From: Lutimonas zeaxanthinifaciens
Lineage (GTDB): Bacteria; Bacteroidota; Bacteroidia; Flavobacteriales; Flavobacteriaceae
Reading direction: 5' to 3'
NCBI RefSeq assembly: GCF_030503675.1
Contig: NZ_CP129964.1
Span: 1,922,001-1,986,000, forward strand
Length of the DNA stretch: 64,000 nt
Of the stretch, positions 26,084 through 34,833 are shown in pieces. The translations under genes were made by a program, and so were the position numbers. The notes under the pieces were generated by a model, which saw only the letters and a list, made by a program, of their open reading frames with translations, did not search any database and was not told the DNA's origin. Numbering within the stretch: the stretch's first letter is position 1; every line of letters starts with the position of its first letter.

Positions 26084-26734
26084 ATGAAAAATTCATATTT
26101 ATTAATTTTTGCGTTTTTTATTTGTCTTAATTCCAATGCCCAGTTTCTGAACTTTGGGCTAAAAGGTGGAATTAACTACAATTCCAACGGAGACCTCCGG
26201 GCTTTCACCATTAGCAATCCGGATGAAATAAGCAAATTTTCTTCAAATGAAGAAACCGGGTACCATCTTGGAATGTTGGCTGAAATCAAGCTGCCTTTGT
26301 TTCTTTATATCCGTCCTGAGCTGGTTTATACCCACACCGAAAGTAGTTATGATATTGAAAGCGAGACCGGTAAGCTAAAAATGGATAAGTTGGAGCTTCC
26401 CGTTCTGGTAGGATTTCGAATTTTGAAATTTGGACGTTTGTTTTTCGGACCCAATTTCAGTTATGTCATAAATACCAAACTTTCGGTCCCGGAAACCGTT
26501 GAAAGTATATCTAACATAGACTATGATGAATTTACGGTTTCAGGGCAAATAGGACTTGGTGTAAATTTTGGAAAGATCGGTGCTGATATCCGATGGGAAA
26601 CCGGATTTACCGACTCAGAGGCCAGTTTTATTCAGAACATTGTAAATGCTACGGATAGGAACATTGGAGTGGCGGACACTTCTCATTCCCAATTTATCCT
26701 GAGTTTCTATTATAAGTTCAAGAAAAGTAAATAG
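26084..26734 (+). CDS. Outer-membrane beta-barrel protein (PorT-type fold)
   Basis: A 216-residue secreted protein with a signal peptide (MKNSYLLIFAFFICLNSNAQ) and a mature part that begins FLNFGLKGGINYN, the usual first strand of small Bacteroidota barrels. Alternating aromatic and polar residues (LYIRPELVYTHTESSYD, GRLFFGPNFSYVI, FILSFYYKFK) predict about eight strands, with a final strand that ends in an aromatic residue. It resembles the outer-membrane barrel fold of PF13568, but nothing identifies it as the T9SS protein PorT itself. Function unknown. It stands 40 bases after the transketolase gene. Confidence 0.75.
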   Translation: MKNSYLLIFAFFICLNSNAQFLNFGLKGGINYNSNGDLRAFTISNPDEISKFSSNEETGYHLGMLAEIKLPLFLYIRPELVYTHTESSYDIESETGKLKMDKLELPVLVGFRILKFGRLFFGPNFSYVINTKLSVPETVESISNIDYDEFTVSGQIGLGVNFGKIGADIRWETGFTDSEASFIQNIVNATDRNIGVADTSHSQFILSFYYKFKKSK

Positions 26735-26858
26735 ACCTGAAGGCCTAAAACAAAATATTTTCAATTGATACCCCGGTTTATTCTTGGTTTTCGATTTGTT
26801 TTCTTATTTTTAGGATTCATTCGAAGAATAACTCTTATCACAACAAATTAATACAATT

Positions 26859-27344
26859 ATGAAGAATTTAGTACTGGTTATGATAACCGGATTTTTACTC
26901 GTGTCTTGTTCTTCCTCAGACAAGAAGTCTGAAGAGAATGTTAAATTGGTCACTAATTACGTAAATGCTGTTGAAAATCTCGATTACAGCGCGATGGATG
27001 GAATTCTTGATGATGACTATGTTGGTATTGGCCCCTCCAGAGAAGATAGTATCAACAAAGAAAATGCCATCAAGAACTGGAAAAATAACGTGGAGAATCT
27101 TTATGAAAAAATATCTTATTCCAAAAATCGAAACATAGCGGTAAATACGCCAGAAGGAGAATGGGTTTCAAACTGGGCCGATCTAACGATAACATATAAA
27201 GGTTCTGGGAAACAAGTAAGTATACTTTCCAATACTATTTATCAAATTCAAGATGGAAAAATTATAAAAAGTATAACTTTTTATAATGAAGCGGATGCGC
27301 TCGAACAACTTGGCTATGTTTTTATTAATCCGGATGATCTCTAA
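26859..27344 (+). CDS. NTF2-like (SnoaL-type) lipoprotein
   Basis: A 161-residue protein with a lipobox (LVSC, C17) at the end of a short signal. The mature part fits the NTF2-like cone fold: VKLVTNYVNAVENLDYSAMDGILDDDYV as the helical start, then VSNWADLTITYKGSGKQVS and IYQIQDGKIIKSITFYNEAD as paired strands. Such proteins bind small ligands or act as accessory domains; no catalytic residues can be assigned. It sits 19 bases before the glycine-zipper gene. Function unknown. Confidence 0.75.
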   Translation: MKNLVLVMITGFLLVSCSSSDKKSEENVKLVTNYVNAVENLDYSAMDGILDDDYVGIGPSREDSINKENAIKNWKNNVENLYEKISYSKNRNIAVNTPEGEWVSNWADLTITYKGSGKQVSILSNTIYQIQDGKIIKSITFYNEADALEQLGYVFINPDDL

Positions 27345-27363
27345 TTTTACAAAGTTTAATATC

Positions 27364-27861
27364 ATGAAAAATTCGATAAAATACGTTACTATTATTTTTT
27401 TGTTAATGGGAAGCCTCTATTCAATTCAGGCTCAAGGAATTGCCAGTAGTCTTGGCTTATATGTCTTTCCTGCCAATAACCAGGATGCAGCTACACAGGA
27501 AGCTGATGAAACGGCCTGTTTTAAATGGGCTAAAGAACAGACCGGGTATGACCCCTTGAACCCAACGGTTTATCAGGGAGCTCAGGTAGATCGATCTGCT
27601 GACGGTTCGGCAGTTGGAGGAGCGGCCGTGGGAGCCGCAGGAGGGGCTGCCATTGGAGCTATTGCAGGTGATGCAGGAAAAGGGGCAGCCATCGGTGCCG
27701 TTGTAGGTGGTGTCCGGGGACGACGTTCAAAAGTTGTAGGTGACGAAATGCAGCAGCAGGCTAATGATCAGGCCGCGGCACAGGCTTCAAAGGATGCAGC
27801 CAATGATTACAACAAAGCTTTCGCGGTTTGTATGGAAGGCAAGGGCTATACCGTAAAATAA
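27364..27861 (+). CDS. Secreted glycine-zipper protein
   Basis: A 165-residue protein with signal peptide MKNSIKYVTIIFLLMGSLYSIQAQ. The centre is a glycine zipper (GGAAVGAAGGAAIGAIAGDAG then GAAIGAVVGG in outline), a YMGG-like domain that forms tightly packed membrane helices. Two cysteines (in ETACFKW and FAVCMEGKGY) flank it and could form a disulfide, and the region between is rich in Q and A. The start at ATG 27364 is preferred to an extended frame that would overlap the NTF2-like gene and spoil the signal peptide. It may insert in a membrane or assemble in the envelope. The next gene starts nine bases later. Confidence 0.78.
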   Translation: MKNSIKYVTIIFLLMGSLYSIQAQGIASSLGLYVFPANNQDAATQEADETACFKWAKEQTGYDPLNPTVYQGAQVDRSADGSAVGGAAVGAAGGAAIGAIAGDAGKGAAIGAVVGGVRGRRSKVVGDEMQQQANDQAAAQASKDAANDYNKAFAVCMEGKGYTVK

Positions 27862-27870
27862 ATCTCCGTA

Positions 27871-28662
27871 ATGAAGAATAAGGTACTTCTTGTCTTTTTT
27901 CTTTTTGTCAGTATTTCCATGCAGTCGCAGGTTTTAATTGCCCTTCTTTTAGGAAAAAGTCTGAACACAGGTAAAATAGAATTTGGACTTGACGGAGGAG
28001 TCAATTATGCTACCCTGGGCGGAATGGATTCTAATAGCTATTATCGAAAATGGAACCTGGGATTCTATTTTGACATAAAAATGAAGAATCAATGGTATTT
28101 AAATACCGGGGTTCTTGTGAAATCGGAACTCGGTCTGGATGATTTAACAGAAAATGACCTGGAGTTTTTAGGAGCTACCATACATGATGAAGAAGGTGAA
28201 TATAGTCAATCCATCAGTTATTTTTTAGTTCCTGCTTTGGCCAGGTACAAGTTTGACAACCATATGTATGCTGAATTTGGGCCACAGTTTGGGCTGGCTT
28301 ACAGGGCATCGATAAACTTTCATTCTAAAATTGACGACATTGAAATTAATGCCAAGGAAAACAATCTTGACATGATCAACAGATTTGACATGGGTATTGC
28401 TGCTGGTGCCGGATACAGATTATTAAAAGGACTTGGCTGGACCATTGGTGCTCGTTATTATTATGGTTTTCTTGACGTCTACAAGGATCGATCCGGTACA
28501 AATAACAGCGCACTTTTTTTAAAAGTCAATGCCCCGATTGGACTGAGTGAGGAAAAAAAAGCTCAGATTAAGGAATTAAAGAATAAAAGGGATGAAAGAA
28601 AAAAACAAAAGAAGGAATTGAAAAAAGCTGAAAGGGAAAAGAATAAAATAGAAAACCTATGA
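27871..28662 (+). CDS. Outer-membrane beta-barrel protein with charged C-terminal tail
   Basis: A 263-residue protein with signal peptide (MKNKVLLVFFLFVSISMQSQ). The mature part begins with a hydrophobic segment (VLIALLLGKS) and then a barrel of the PorT-like kind (FGLDGGVNYATLGG, WYLNTGVLVKSELG, HMYAEFGPQFGLAYR, GWTIGARYYYGFLD). The last 30 to 35 residues are a highly charged K/E/R-rich tail predicted as a helix (IKELKNKRDERKKQKKELKK), which would lie outside the barrel, probably in the periplasm. It overlaps the next gene by four bases (ATGA). Function unknown. Confidence 0.75.
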   Translation: MKNKVLLVFFLFVSISMQSQVLIALLLGKSLNTGKIEFGLDGGVNYATLGGMDSNSYYRKWNLGFYFDIKMKNQWYLNTGVLVKSELGLDDLTENDLEFLGATIHDEEGEYSQSISYFLVPALARYKFDNHMYAEFGPQFGLAYRASINFHSKIDDIEINAKENNLDMINRFDMGIAAGAGYRLLKGLGWTIGARYYYGFLDVYKDRSGTNNSALFLKVNAPIGLSEEKKAQIKELKNKRDERKKQKKELKKAEREKNKIENL

Positions 28663-29708
28663 AGAAATTTCTTGTTAGAACCACTTACTGCTTAATTTTA
28701 TTTTTATTCTTCTTTGGAATAAAGAATGCCAGTGCTCAATATGCCAACACCCGGATAAAATCGAAACATGAGGTGTACACTGATAGTTTAAAACAGGTAG
28801 AATACAACTATATCTTTCCAATCCTTGGACAGGGGGCTTACAGAAAAGGATTTGATATTCCTTACCCTGCGGGTTTAATGGCAAACTATATGTGGATGAA
28901 GCAAAATTTGCTTTTTGACAATATGCAGCTCGGGCTTAAAACAGATAATATTGACATACCTCTGACTCCTGTCGATTTTATAGAATTTGGAGACAATCTG
29001 AATACTTCTTATGCCTATAACGTAAGGCCGGATCTCTGGATCTTGCCCTTTTTAAATGTCTATGGCATTTTTGGAGGAGGGCAATCAAAAACTGAAGTTA
29101 ATCTTAACGCTCCTATCCCCCTTTATTCAAAAGTTGAGCAGGGCCTTACAACAGCAGGTTTTGGGATACTTGCAGCAGGTGGAATTGGCCCGGTTTGGTT
29201 TTCTGTTGATGCTAACTGGACCTGGAGCAAACCTCAATTACTGGACAAACCGGTTCGAGTAAATGTTCTTGGAATTCGAGTCGGTCATACATTTGTATTT
29301 AAAAACAAACCTGACAGAAATTTTGCCTTGTGGGTCGGTGCCATGAGTATGCAAATGAATTCTGAAACCAGTGGTGAAATAAAATTGATCGATGCCCTTC
29401 CTCCTGAAGCGTGGGAAAGAAAAGATGAGATCGTTTTAAATTATTATGACTGGTATGAAAATGAGGCCACCCCTCCTCAGAAGATCGTAGCAGACAAGGT
29501 GCTGACACCAATTGTTGAGCGAATTGACGCCGCTGACGGAGAATCTATTATCAGGTATGGTATGGATAAACAGGTTATGGACAGATGGAACGGAACCATT
29601 GGAGGACAATTTCAGCTGAATAAAAGATGGATGTTAAGAAGCGAAGCAGGGCTTTTAGGAAACCGAAAATCTTTTTTAATTTCTGTCAATTACAGATTCC
29701 TTTTATAA
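28659..29708 (+). CDS. Predicted outer-membrane barrel protein, unknown function
   Basis: A 349-residue protein with signal peptide ending at SAQ (MKKFLVRTTYCLILFLFFFGIKNASAQ). The mature part is rich in amphipathic strands (WILPFLNVYGIFGGGQSKTEV, GFGILAAGGIGPVWFSVDANW, LWVGAMSMQMNSE) and ends in SVNYRFLL, an aromatic-rich final strand of the kind recognised by BamA. A long loop near residues 235-295 is acidic and proline-containing. I do not recognise a named family. It overlaps the upstream barrel gene and lies 19 bases before the AlbA_2 gene. Confidence 0.75.
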   Translation: MKKFLVRTTYCLILFLFFFGIKNASAQYANTRIKSKHEVYTDSLKQVEYNYIFPILGQGAYRKGFDIPYPAGLMANYMWMKQNLLFDNMQLGLKTDNIDIPLTPVDFIEFGDNLNTSYAYNVRPDLWILPFLNVYGIFGGGQSKTEVNLNAPIPLYSKVEQGLTTAGFGILAAGGIGPVWFSVDANWTWSKPQLLDKPVRVNVLGIRVGHTFVFKNKPDRNFALWVGAMSMQMNSETSGEIKLIDALPPEAWERKDEIVLNYYDWYENEATPPQKIVADKVLTPIVERIDAADGESIIRYGMDKQVMDRWNGTIGGQFQLNKRWMLRSEAGLLGNRKSFLISVNYRFLL

Positions 29709-29727
29709 TATAGTTTTTTTTTAATCG

Positions 29728-31278
29728 ATGAGAAAATACATCCTTTCCATTGTTTTGATTTTATGTGGGTTGACACTTGTGATCATTTCTTACACCCAGA
29801 AGAAAAACCCAATTTACACTGAAGAATCTTTTGCTGTGGAAGCTCAAAAATTCGAAGATTTATTCGACCGGTTCAATACGCAGATAAAAGATCATGTAAT
29901 TGAGGTAAAAAACATCTACAATGACACCTTGAAGGTCAAGGACTCTCTCTTCACCACAAATTATTTTCTTGATTTTCTTGAAAGAAACACATCTGTTAAT
30001 TCGGTCGCCTTTTTCCAGGGAAATTATAAACTCGTCGTAAGAAAGGAAAACAAAAGCCGTATTATTACTTTGGATAGTTTAAATGATTTTGGCATTGTAC
30101 AATGGAATCGTGTAGAAGATGGAAAAGTGATCAGCAGCTGGCTTGAGAGTTTTGATGAAACGATATACAATACGGATTGGTTCCAGGATTTGATCGGTAG
30201 TGAGGATCAGCTCAAATGGTATTTAAGAAAAAGAAGTAATCTGGATACTACTGATGAGGAAATGGAATTTTTCTACGCGGCTTATTCCTATACTTTGAGC
30301 GGAAAGGTCAGTGCCATTGTATTTGAATTTTCAAAAAACTATCTTTTTAATGAATTCGACCTGAATTCAAAAAAAATTAAACCAAGGCTTACTTTTAAGG
30401 ACATTGATGGAAAGGAATTGAAATTAATCAGTGGTAACCTTAATGAATTATCAGCACAGGATACGTTGAGCTCCATTGACAGCCTTCAATTAACAATTGA
30501 TCGTCATTTTTCAAATTTCAGAGATATTGATCGAGGCAACTTCAATTTTAATTTTAAAGAACGATTTTACTGGACCTCATTCAAACATCTTCCAAAAGAC
30601 AGTGGAATTGAATATTATTTATACACTGTACCCAATAGCGAACTTATTAGTGCTTCATCAGGGCCGCTAAGTTCCTATGGTGGTAAAATCGGCCTTGCCT
30701 TAGTGATCCTTGGAGCCATGCTGCTCTTGATAAGAAAACGATTTTTTTACAGGCCCAACAGGATGAAAATACCTTTGGTAAAGGACATTTTGAAAGATGA
30801 AGAAAACCGTTACCTTGAATTTAAGTCTTCCCTAAGGTATGATTACAGGCAGGAAAGAACCAATCCTGAACTCGAGAAAGTCATCCTAAAGACCATTGCA
30901 GCATTTGGCAACACTGACGGGGGAATCCTAATAATTGGCGTTGATGATGATAAAAATATAGTGGGTCTTGAAAAAGATTTTCAAACGCTAAAAAAATCAG
31001 ATGCTGACTATTATGAAGTCCATCTGAGAAACATCATGCATAAGCTAATGGGGGTTAAATATGTAAGTAAGTATATTAGAACTCAGTTTGAAAAGGTAGA
31101 TGACGGAAACTGGGTTTGCAAAATTAAAGTAATTCCTGCGAAGGAACCTTTATTTCTGAAATACAAAAACAAAAACGGACAACTTGATGAAAAATTCTAT
31201 GTCAGAAGCGGAAATTCATCTCATGAAATAGAAACAATAGCGGAAATAAACGATTATATCAATTCAAAATTTAAGTAA
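29728..31278 (+). CDS. Two-helix membrane sensor with cytoplasmic AlbA_2 (Schlafen-like) domain
   Basis: A 516-residue membrane protein. Helix 1 is at about 4-22 (ILSIVLILCGLTLVIISY), an extracytoplasmic domain of about 290 residues follows, and helix 2 is at about 318-335 (GGKIGLALVILGAMLLLI). The cytoplasmic C-terminus (about 355-510) is an AlbA_2 domain: RYLEFKSSL, KTIAAFGNTDGGILIIGVDDD and KFYVRSGNSSHEI. AlbA_2 domains occur in transcription regulators, in Schlafen-type nucleases and in defence proteins; the HTH or ATPase partners often fused to them are missing. The receptor-like layout suggests a signal transducer, but this is inference. It lies in an operon of outer-membrane genes. Confidence 0.8.
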   Translation: MRKYILSIVLILCGLTLVIISYTQKKNPIYTEESFAVEAQKFEDLFDRFNTQIKDHVIEVKNIYNDTLKVKDSLFTTNYFLDFLERNTSVNSVAFFQGNYKLVVRKENKSRIITLDSLNDFGIVQWNRVEDGKVISSWLESFDETIYNTDWFQDLIGSEDQLKWYLRKRSNLDTTDEEMEFFYAAYSYTLSGKVSAIVFEFSKNYLFNEFDLNSKKIKPRLTFKDIDGKELKLISGNLNELSAQDTLSSIDSLQLTIDRHFSNFRDIDRGNFNFNFKERFYWTSFKHLPKDSGIEYYLYTVPNSELISASSGPLSSYGGKIGLALVILGAMLLLIRKRFFYRPNRMKIPLVKDILKDEENRYLEFKSSLRYDYRQERTNPELEKVILKTIAAFGNTDGGILIIGVDDDKNIVGLEKDFQTLKKSDADYYEVHLRNIMHKLMGVKYVSKYIRTQFEKVDDGNWVCKIKVIPAKEPLFLKYKNKNGQLDEKFYVRSGNSSHEIETIAEINDYINSKFK

Positions 31279-31308
31279 CTGGTGCCCCTAAAAAAAGGAA
31301 TTACTCTT

Positions 31309-32394
31309 ATGTTCTATGCAAGATCCTGGCTCTTCTGCGTTATTAGTATACTTTTTTCTCTTGTCACCTATTCCCAGAACGACAGTATTGCCTCAATACC
31401 AATTCCAAAGGACAGTATTTCTTATACCAACGATTATATCACTGATCATAAAAAAAGATTTAATGTGAAACTTGAAGTTGGAAATGATATTTCTACATAC
31501 GAGATAAAGGAAAATGATTTGGACCTGTATTTAAAACCGAATCTGAATTTGAGATATGCAGTGGTATTCAGTTACAAATTTCTGTCTGTTCGAATAGGAA
31601 TAAGACCCAAAATATCTGATGAACAAGAGGAACTAAAAGGAGGCTCAGACACGTTTAGATTTAGGATTCAGGCGCTTTTTGACAATTGGAATCATGTACT
31701 GGAATATAATATAGATAAAGGGTTTTATCTATCTAATACCAATGAGATCATAAATTCAAATTCAGATATTCGTATTCAATTTCCTGAACTTTCGTCAAAT
31801 GTTTTATTTGGTTCTTCTTCCTATAAATTCAATGAGAACTACTCTATGAGGGCTATTCAGTCCCAAACCGAAATTCAAACCAAAAGTGCAGGTTCTTTTA
31901 TGCCGGGAATCGGATATGTGTTTTACAGTCTAAGTGGCACAGATGTGATCAAAGATATTGATGGAGAGATTGTTTACAGAGACAATTATTCTGAATACGG
32001 CGGTTTTAATGTCTCACTCTTACTTGGTTATTATTACACCTTTGTTCTAAAAAAAAATTGGTATCTCAATGCCTATGGAGTCCCGAGTTTTGGAGTTGAT
32101 TTTTACCAGACTAAAAACATAAGTCCTGAGGGCACCAATACCACTCATTTCAATGATACATTTATTTCAATAAATTATGGATTTGGCGGAGGGTATAATG
32201 GTGATAAATTCTTTTTTGGAATAGAATTTAAAAATCGGTTCACAAATGAAAAATTCAGTGCCAACAGAATAAAAATATCTCCCTCTAAAAATCAATTTAA
32301 TGTATTTTTTGGCTACCGTTTTAAAACACCAAAAACCGTCAGTGCCCCTGTGGATTACATGGAAAACAAAATTCCCATACTCAAAGATGATTGA
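31309..32394 (+). CDS. Predicted outer-membrane barrel protein, unknown function
   Basis: A 361-residue secreted protein with signal peptide (MFYARSWLFCVISILFSLVTYSQ). The mature part has many amphipathic strands (FNVKLEVGNDISTYEI, LNLRYAVVFSYKFLSVRIGIR, GYYYTFVLKKNWYLNAYGVPSFG) and a late strand FNVFFGYRF. An in-frame GTG at 31282 would add nine residues before the signal peptide; ATG at 31309 is preferred because of the compact signal sequence and an upstream AAAGGA. It lies 30 bases after the AlbA_2 gene. It resembles DUF4421-type barrels in layout, but I cannot assign it firmly. Confidence 0.72.
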   Translation: MFYARSWLFCVISILFSLVTYSQNDSIASIPIPKDSISYTNDYITDHKKRFNVKLEVGNDISTYEIKENDLDLYLKPNLNLRYAVVFSYKFLSVRIGIRPKISDEQEELKGGSDTFRFRIQALFDNWNHVLEYNIDKGFYLSNTNEIINSNSDIRIQFPELSSNVLFGSSSYKFNENYSMRAIQSQTEIQTKSAGSFMPGIGYVFYSLSGTDVIKDIDGEIVYRDNYSEYGGFNVSLLLGYYYTFVLKKNWYLNAYGVPSFGVDFYQTKNISPEGTNTTHFNDTFISINYGFGGGYNGDKFFFGIEFKNRFTNEKFSANRIKISPSKNQFNVFFGYRFKTPKTVSAPVDYMENKIPILKDD

Positions 32395-32438
32395 GAACTA
32401 CACGGTATTTTTTTTAATAAAACTTCTCTATTTACTTT

Positions 32439-33998
32439 CTATTTAGCAACATTTACAACACGTGTCTCCCGAATAACGGTAACTCGAACCTGTCCGGGGT
32501 ATGTCATATCATTTTGAATTTTTTGGGTAATGTTAAATGATAATTCAGCGGCTTTGGTGTCATCTACTTTTTCACTCTCCACAATGACTCGTAATTCTCT
32601 ACCTGCTTGTATCGCATAGGCTTTTTGTACTCCATTAAAAGCAAAGGCCACATCCTCGAGCTCCTTGAGTCTCTGAATATAAGAATCCACGACCTGTCGC
32701 CTTGCCCCTGGCCTGGCGCCCGAAATCGCGTCACAAACCTGAATTATCGGTGCATACAAGGATTTCATTTCGATTTCATCATGATGTGCTCCAATAGCAT
32801 TGCACACATCCGCCTTTTCATTGTATTTCTCTGCCCATTGCATTCCTAATATAGCATGTGGTAATTCTGTATCTGTATCCGGAACCTTTCCGATATCATG
32901 TAACAGACCGGCTCTTTTTGCAATCTTCGGGTTCAATCCAAGTTCTGATGCCATAATCGCACATAGATTGGCGACTTCCCTCGAATGCTGCAGTAAGTTT
33001 TGACCATATGAAGATCTGTACTTCATTCGTCCAACAGTTTTTATCAGCTCCGGGTGTAGTCCGTGAATCCCGAGGTCAATGACTGCCCTCTTCCCTACTT
33101 CAATGATTTCCTCATTGATCTCTTTCGTCGTTTTGGCTACGACCTCCTCGATGCGCGCCGGATGTATTCGGCCATCGGTAACAAGCTTATGCAACGACAA
33201 TCTAGCTATCTCTCGTCTTACAGGATCAAAGCAGGATAAAATAATTGCCTCAGGGGTATCATCTACAATAATTTCAACACCGGTTGTAGATTCTATAGCT
33301 CGAATATTTCGTCCTTCTCTACCAATGATCCGCCCTTTCACATCGTCATTCTCAAGATTAAAAACCGATACACAATTGTCTATCGTTTGCTCTACTCCTA
33401 TCCTTTGAATTGTATTTAATATAATTTTTTTCGCCTCCTGCTGAGCTCCCATTTTAGCCTCTTCTATGGTGCTTTGCATAAAGGCCATAGCGTCACTTTT
33501 CGCTTCTTCTTTCAGGGTTTCGACCAATTCTTTTTTTGCCTCATCTGCCGACACACCTGAAATGGTTTCAAGCTGCTCCACCTGTCTTTTATGCAACTTC
33601 TCAATCTCCTGGTTCTTTTTCTCAATCAGTTCAAGACGGTTCTGTAATTGCTTGTTTTTTTGATCAAGTGAGTTGTTGAGTTTCTTGTTTCTGTCAAGCT
33701 CCTGGGACACTTTTGATTCTTTCTCTCGGATTCTTTTCTCCGCTTCATTGATCTTTTTATCTCTGGAGATGATGACCTTTTCATGTTCCGACTTTAACTC
33801 AATAAATTTTTCTTTAGCCTGCAAAATCTTGTCTTTCTTGATTCCGTCAGCCTCTATCTTAGCTTCTTTCAATATCGTGGAAGCCTGCTCACGAACGTTT
33901 TTCAGCGTTGATGAAGCCTTCTTCTTTTCTAGTAGTTTAGCAATAAAATATCCCAAAATAAGGGCTACAATTGCTATACTTATGGTTGTTTCTATCAT
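32439..33998 (-). CDS. rny: Ribonuclease Y
   Basis: An endoribonuclease anchored in the inner membrane that starts mRNA decay. An N-terminal membrane helix ([21 protein letters not shown]) leads to a long K/E/Q-rich coiled coil (about 30-170), a KH RNA-binding domain with [19 protein letters not shown] (about 210-275, GREG loop), and an HD hydrolase domain with LLHDIGK (about 365). The C-terminal [15 protein letters not shown] is typical. 519 residues is the normal length. It is transcribed after zapA with a 6S-like RNA between them. Confidence 0.96.
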   Translation of the reverse strand: MIETTISIAIVALILGYFIAKLLEKKKASSTLKNVREQASTILKEAKIEADGIKKDKILQAKEKFIELKSEHEKVIISRDKKINEAEKRIREKESKVSQELDRNKKLNNSLDQKNKQLQNRLELIEKKNQEIEKLHKRQVEQLETISGVSADEAKKELVETLKEEAKSDAMAFMQSTIEEAKMGAQQEAKKIILNTIQRIGVEQTIDNCVSVFNLENDDVKGRIIGREGRNIRAIESTTGVEIIVDDTPEAIILSCFDPVRREIARLSLHKLVTDGRIHPARIEEVVAKTTKEINEEIIEVGKRAVIDLGIHGLHPELIKTVGRMKYRSSYGQNLLQHSREVANLCAIMASELGLNPKIAKRAGLLHDIGKVPDTDTELPHAILGMQWAEKYNEKADVCNAIGAHHDEIEMKSLYAPIIQVCDAISGARPGARRQVVDSYIQRLKELEDVAFAFNGVQKAYAIQAGRELRVIVESEKVDDTKAAELSFNITQKIQNDMTYPGQVRVTVIRETRVVNVAK

Positions 33999-34008
33999 GA
34001 TATATAAA

Positions 34009-34195
34009 TAAAAAAGCCTACATCGGTTACGGTTTTGTAAACTCCTTTTAACAAGTTTAGGACTAACTTAAAGGTCAAGTATCCAATTTTAAAACGATAT
34101 AATCGTTTAGTTAGGCACGCTTTTACTTTAAAAACTCATCCTTTTTAATTTGATAGTGTTGAGTTTATTAAACAAATAACTAATGTAGGCAGTAA
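34009..34195 (-). ncRNA. ssrS: 6S-like RNA (6S-Flavo type) between zapA and rny
   Basis: The 216-base zapA-rny gap folds as one long rod on the minus strand. The outer ends GCCTACAT and ATGTAGGC (34016-34023 and 34183-34190) pair perfectly, and inside them GTTA/TAAC, a short TTTGT/ACAAA helix and AAACTC/GAGTTT (34039-34044 with 34161-34166) also pair. The exact middle is a hairpin, AAACGAT/ATCGTTT (34092-34108). On the minus strand the closing stem is followed by TTTTTTA, as in an intrinsic terminator. 6S RNA is a roughly 180-base rod that binds RNA polymerase in place of DNA, and a Bacteroidota form (6S-Flavo) is known. The strand, size, closing stem and zapA neighbour all agree. The ends are estimates. 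Confidence 0.78.
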
Positions 34196-34214
34196 TTGTT
34201 TTCTTTAAAAGAAC

Positions 34215-34508
34215 TTATGCAATATGTGAATCCAATAAATTATTCAATTCACTCAGTTTGCTTTCTATTTTTTTCGAATCCTGATCATCATGAACACTTT
34301 TAACTTCCTTCTGAGACGCAAACTGCAGGGCACACATTGCTAATACATCCTGTTTATCTCTAACCTCATAATTCTGTTCAAACTGCTTTACCATTTCATT
34401 GATATTCTTTACGGCACGTCTTATTCCTTCTTCCTCTCTTTCATCTCGAATAGTCAATGGATAGACTCTGTCTGCTATGGTAACTTTAATTTTCAGAATA
34501 TTATTCAT
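34215..34508 (-). CDS. zapA: Cell division protein ZapA
   Basis: A 97-residue FtsZ-ring stabiliser. The N-terminal KIKVTIADRVYPLTI and DEREEEGIRRAVKNINEMV form the small globular head, followed by the predicted coiled coil (KQFEQNYEVRDKQDVLAMCALQFASQ) that dimerises. The order and length match the Bacteroidota ZapA family. It follows the coiled-coil gene at 34517 by eight bases, and its stop is directly followed by the 6S-like RNA. The same zapA-6S adjacency is found in gammaproteobacteria. Confidence 0.92.
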   Translation of the reverse strand: MNNILKIKVTIADRVYPLTIRDEREEEGIRRAVKNINEMVKQFEQNYEVRDKQDVLAMCALQFASQKEVKSVHDDQDSKKIESKLSELNNLLDSHIA

Positions 34509-34516
34509 TTTATATT

Positions 34517-34807
34517 TCAGTCACTTAATTGAACGATACACTTGTCAATTTCTCGAATCAAGGTATTAATTTTAAGCTTTGTTGCATGTTTGTCTTCTTT
34601 GCTGCCTACAATGGTGTTGGCAACCCGAAGTGATTCATATTTTTCTTCCAATGAATTAATTATCTCCTGTTGCTTATTCAACTGTTGCTGAAGGTTATTG
34701 TTCTGCTGAAGCAAATTCGTTTTTTCCTCCTGCAAAATAGCCTGCTGACCTAAAATCTTCGTCAATTTGGTTTCAAGGTCATCCACTATTTTCAATAACT
34801 TACTCAT
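34517..34807 (-). CDS. Small coiled-coil protein upstream of zapA (possible ZapB-like partner)
   Basis: A 96-residue protein that is almost entirely a predicted coiled coil: LKIVDDLETKLTKILGQQA, then a Q/N-rich heptad run (LLQQNNNLQQQLNKQQEIIN), and a C-terminal head (KLKINTLIREIDKCIVQL). No enzyme motif. Its position directly before zapA, with eight bases between, suggests a cell-division partner comparable to ZapB in E. coli, but this rests on context and shape only. ATG at 34805-34807 is used; an adjacent in-frame TTG (34808-34810) is less likely. It has the best -33/-7 promoter in the window. Confidence 0.82.
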   Translation of the reverse strand: MSKLLKIVDDLETKLTKILGQQAILQEEKTNLLQQNNNLQQQLNKQQEIINSLEEKYESLRVANTIVGSKEDKHATKLKINTLIREIDKCIVQLSD

Positions 34808-34833
34808 CAACTCAAAGAATCAAACATAATCAA

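Noticed and set aside
26084-28662. Assignment of the barrel genes as PorT of the T9SS
   Set aside because: They share only the generic small-barrel pattern. No PorT-specific neighbour or motif was seen.
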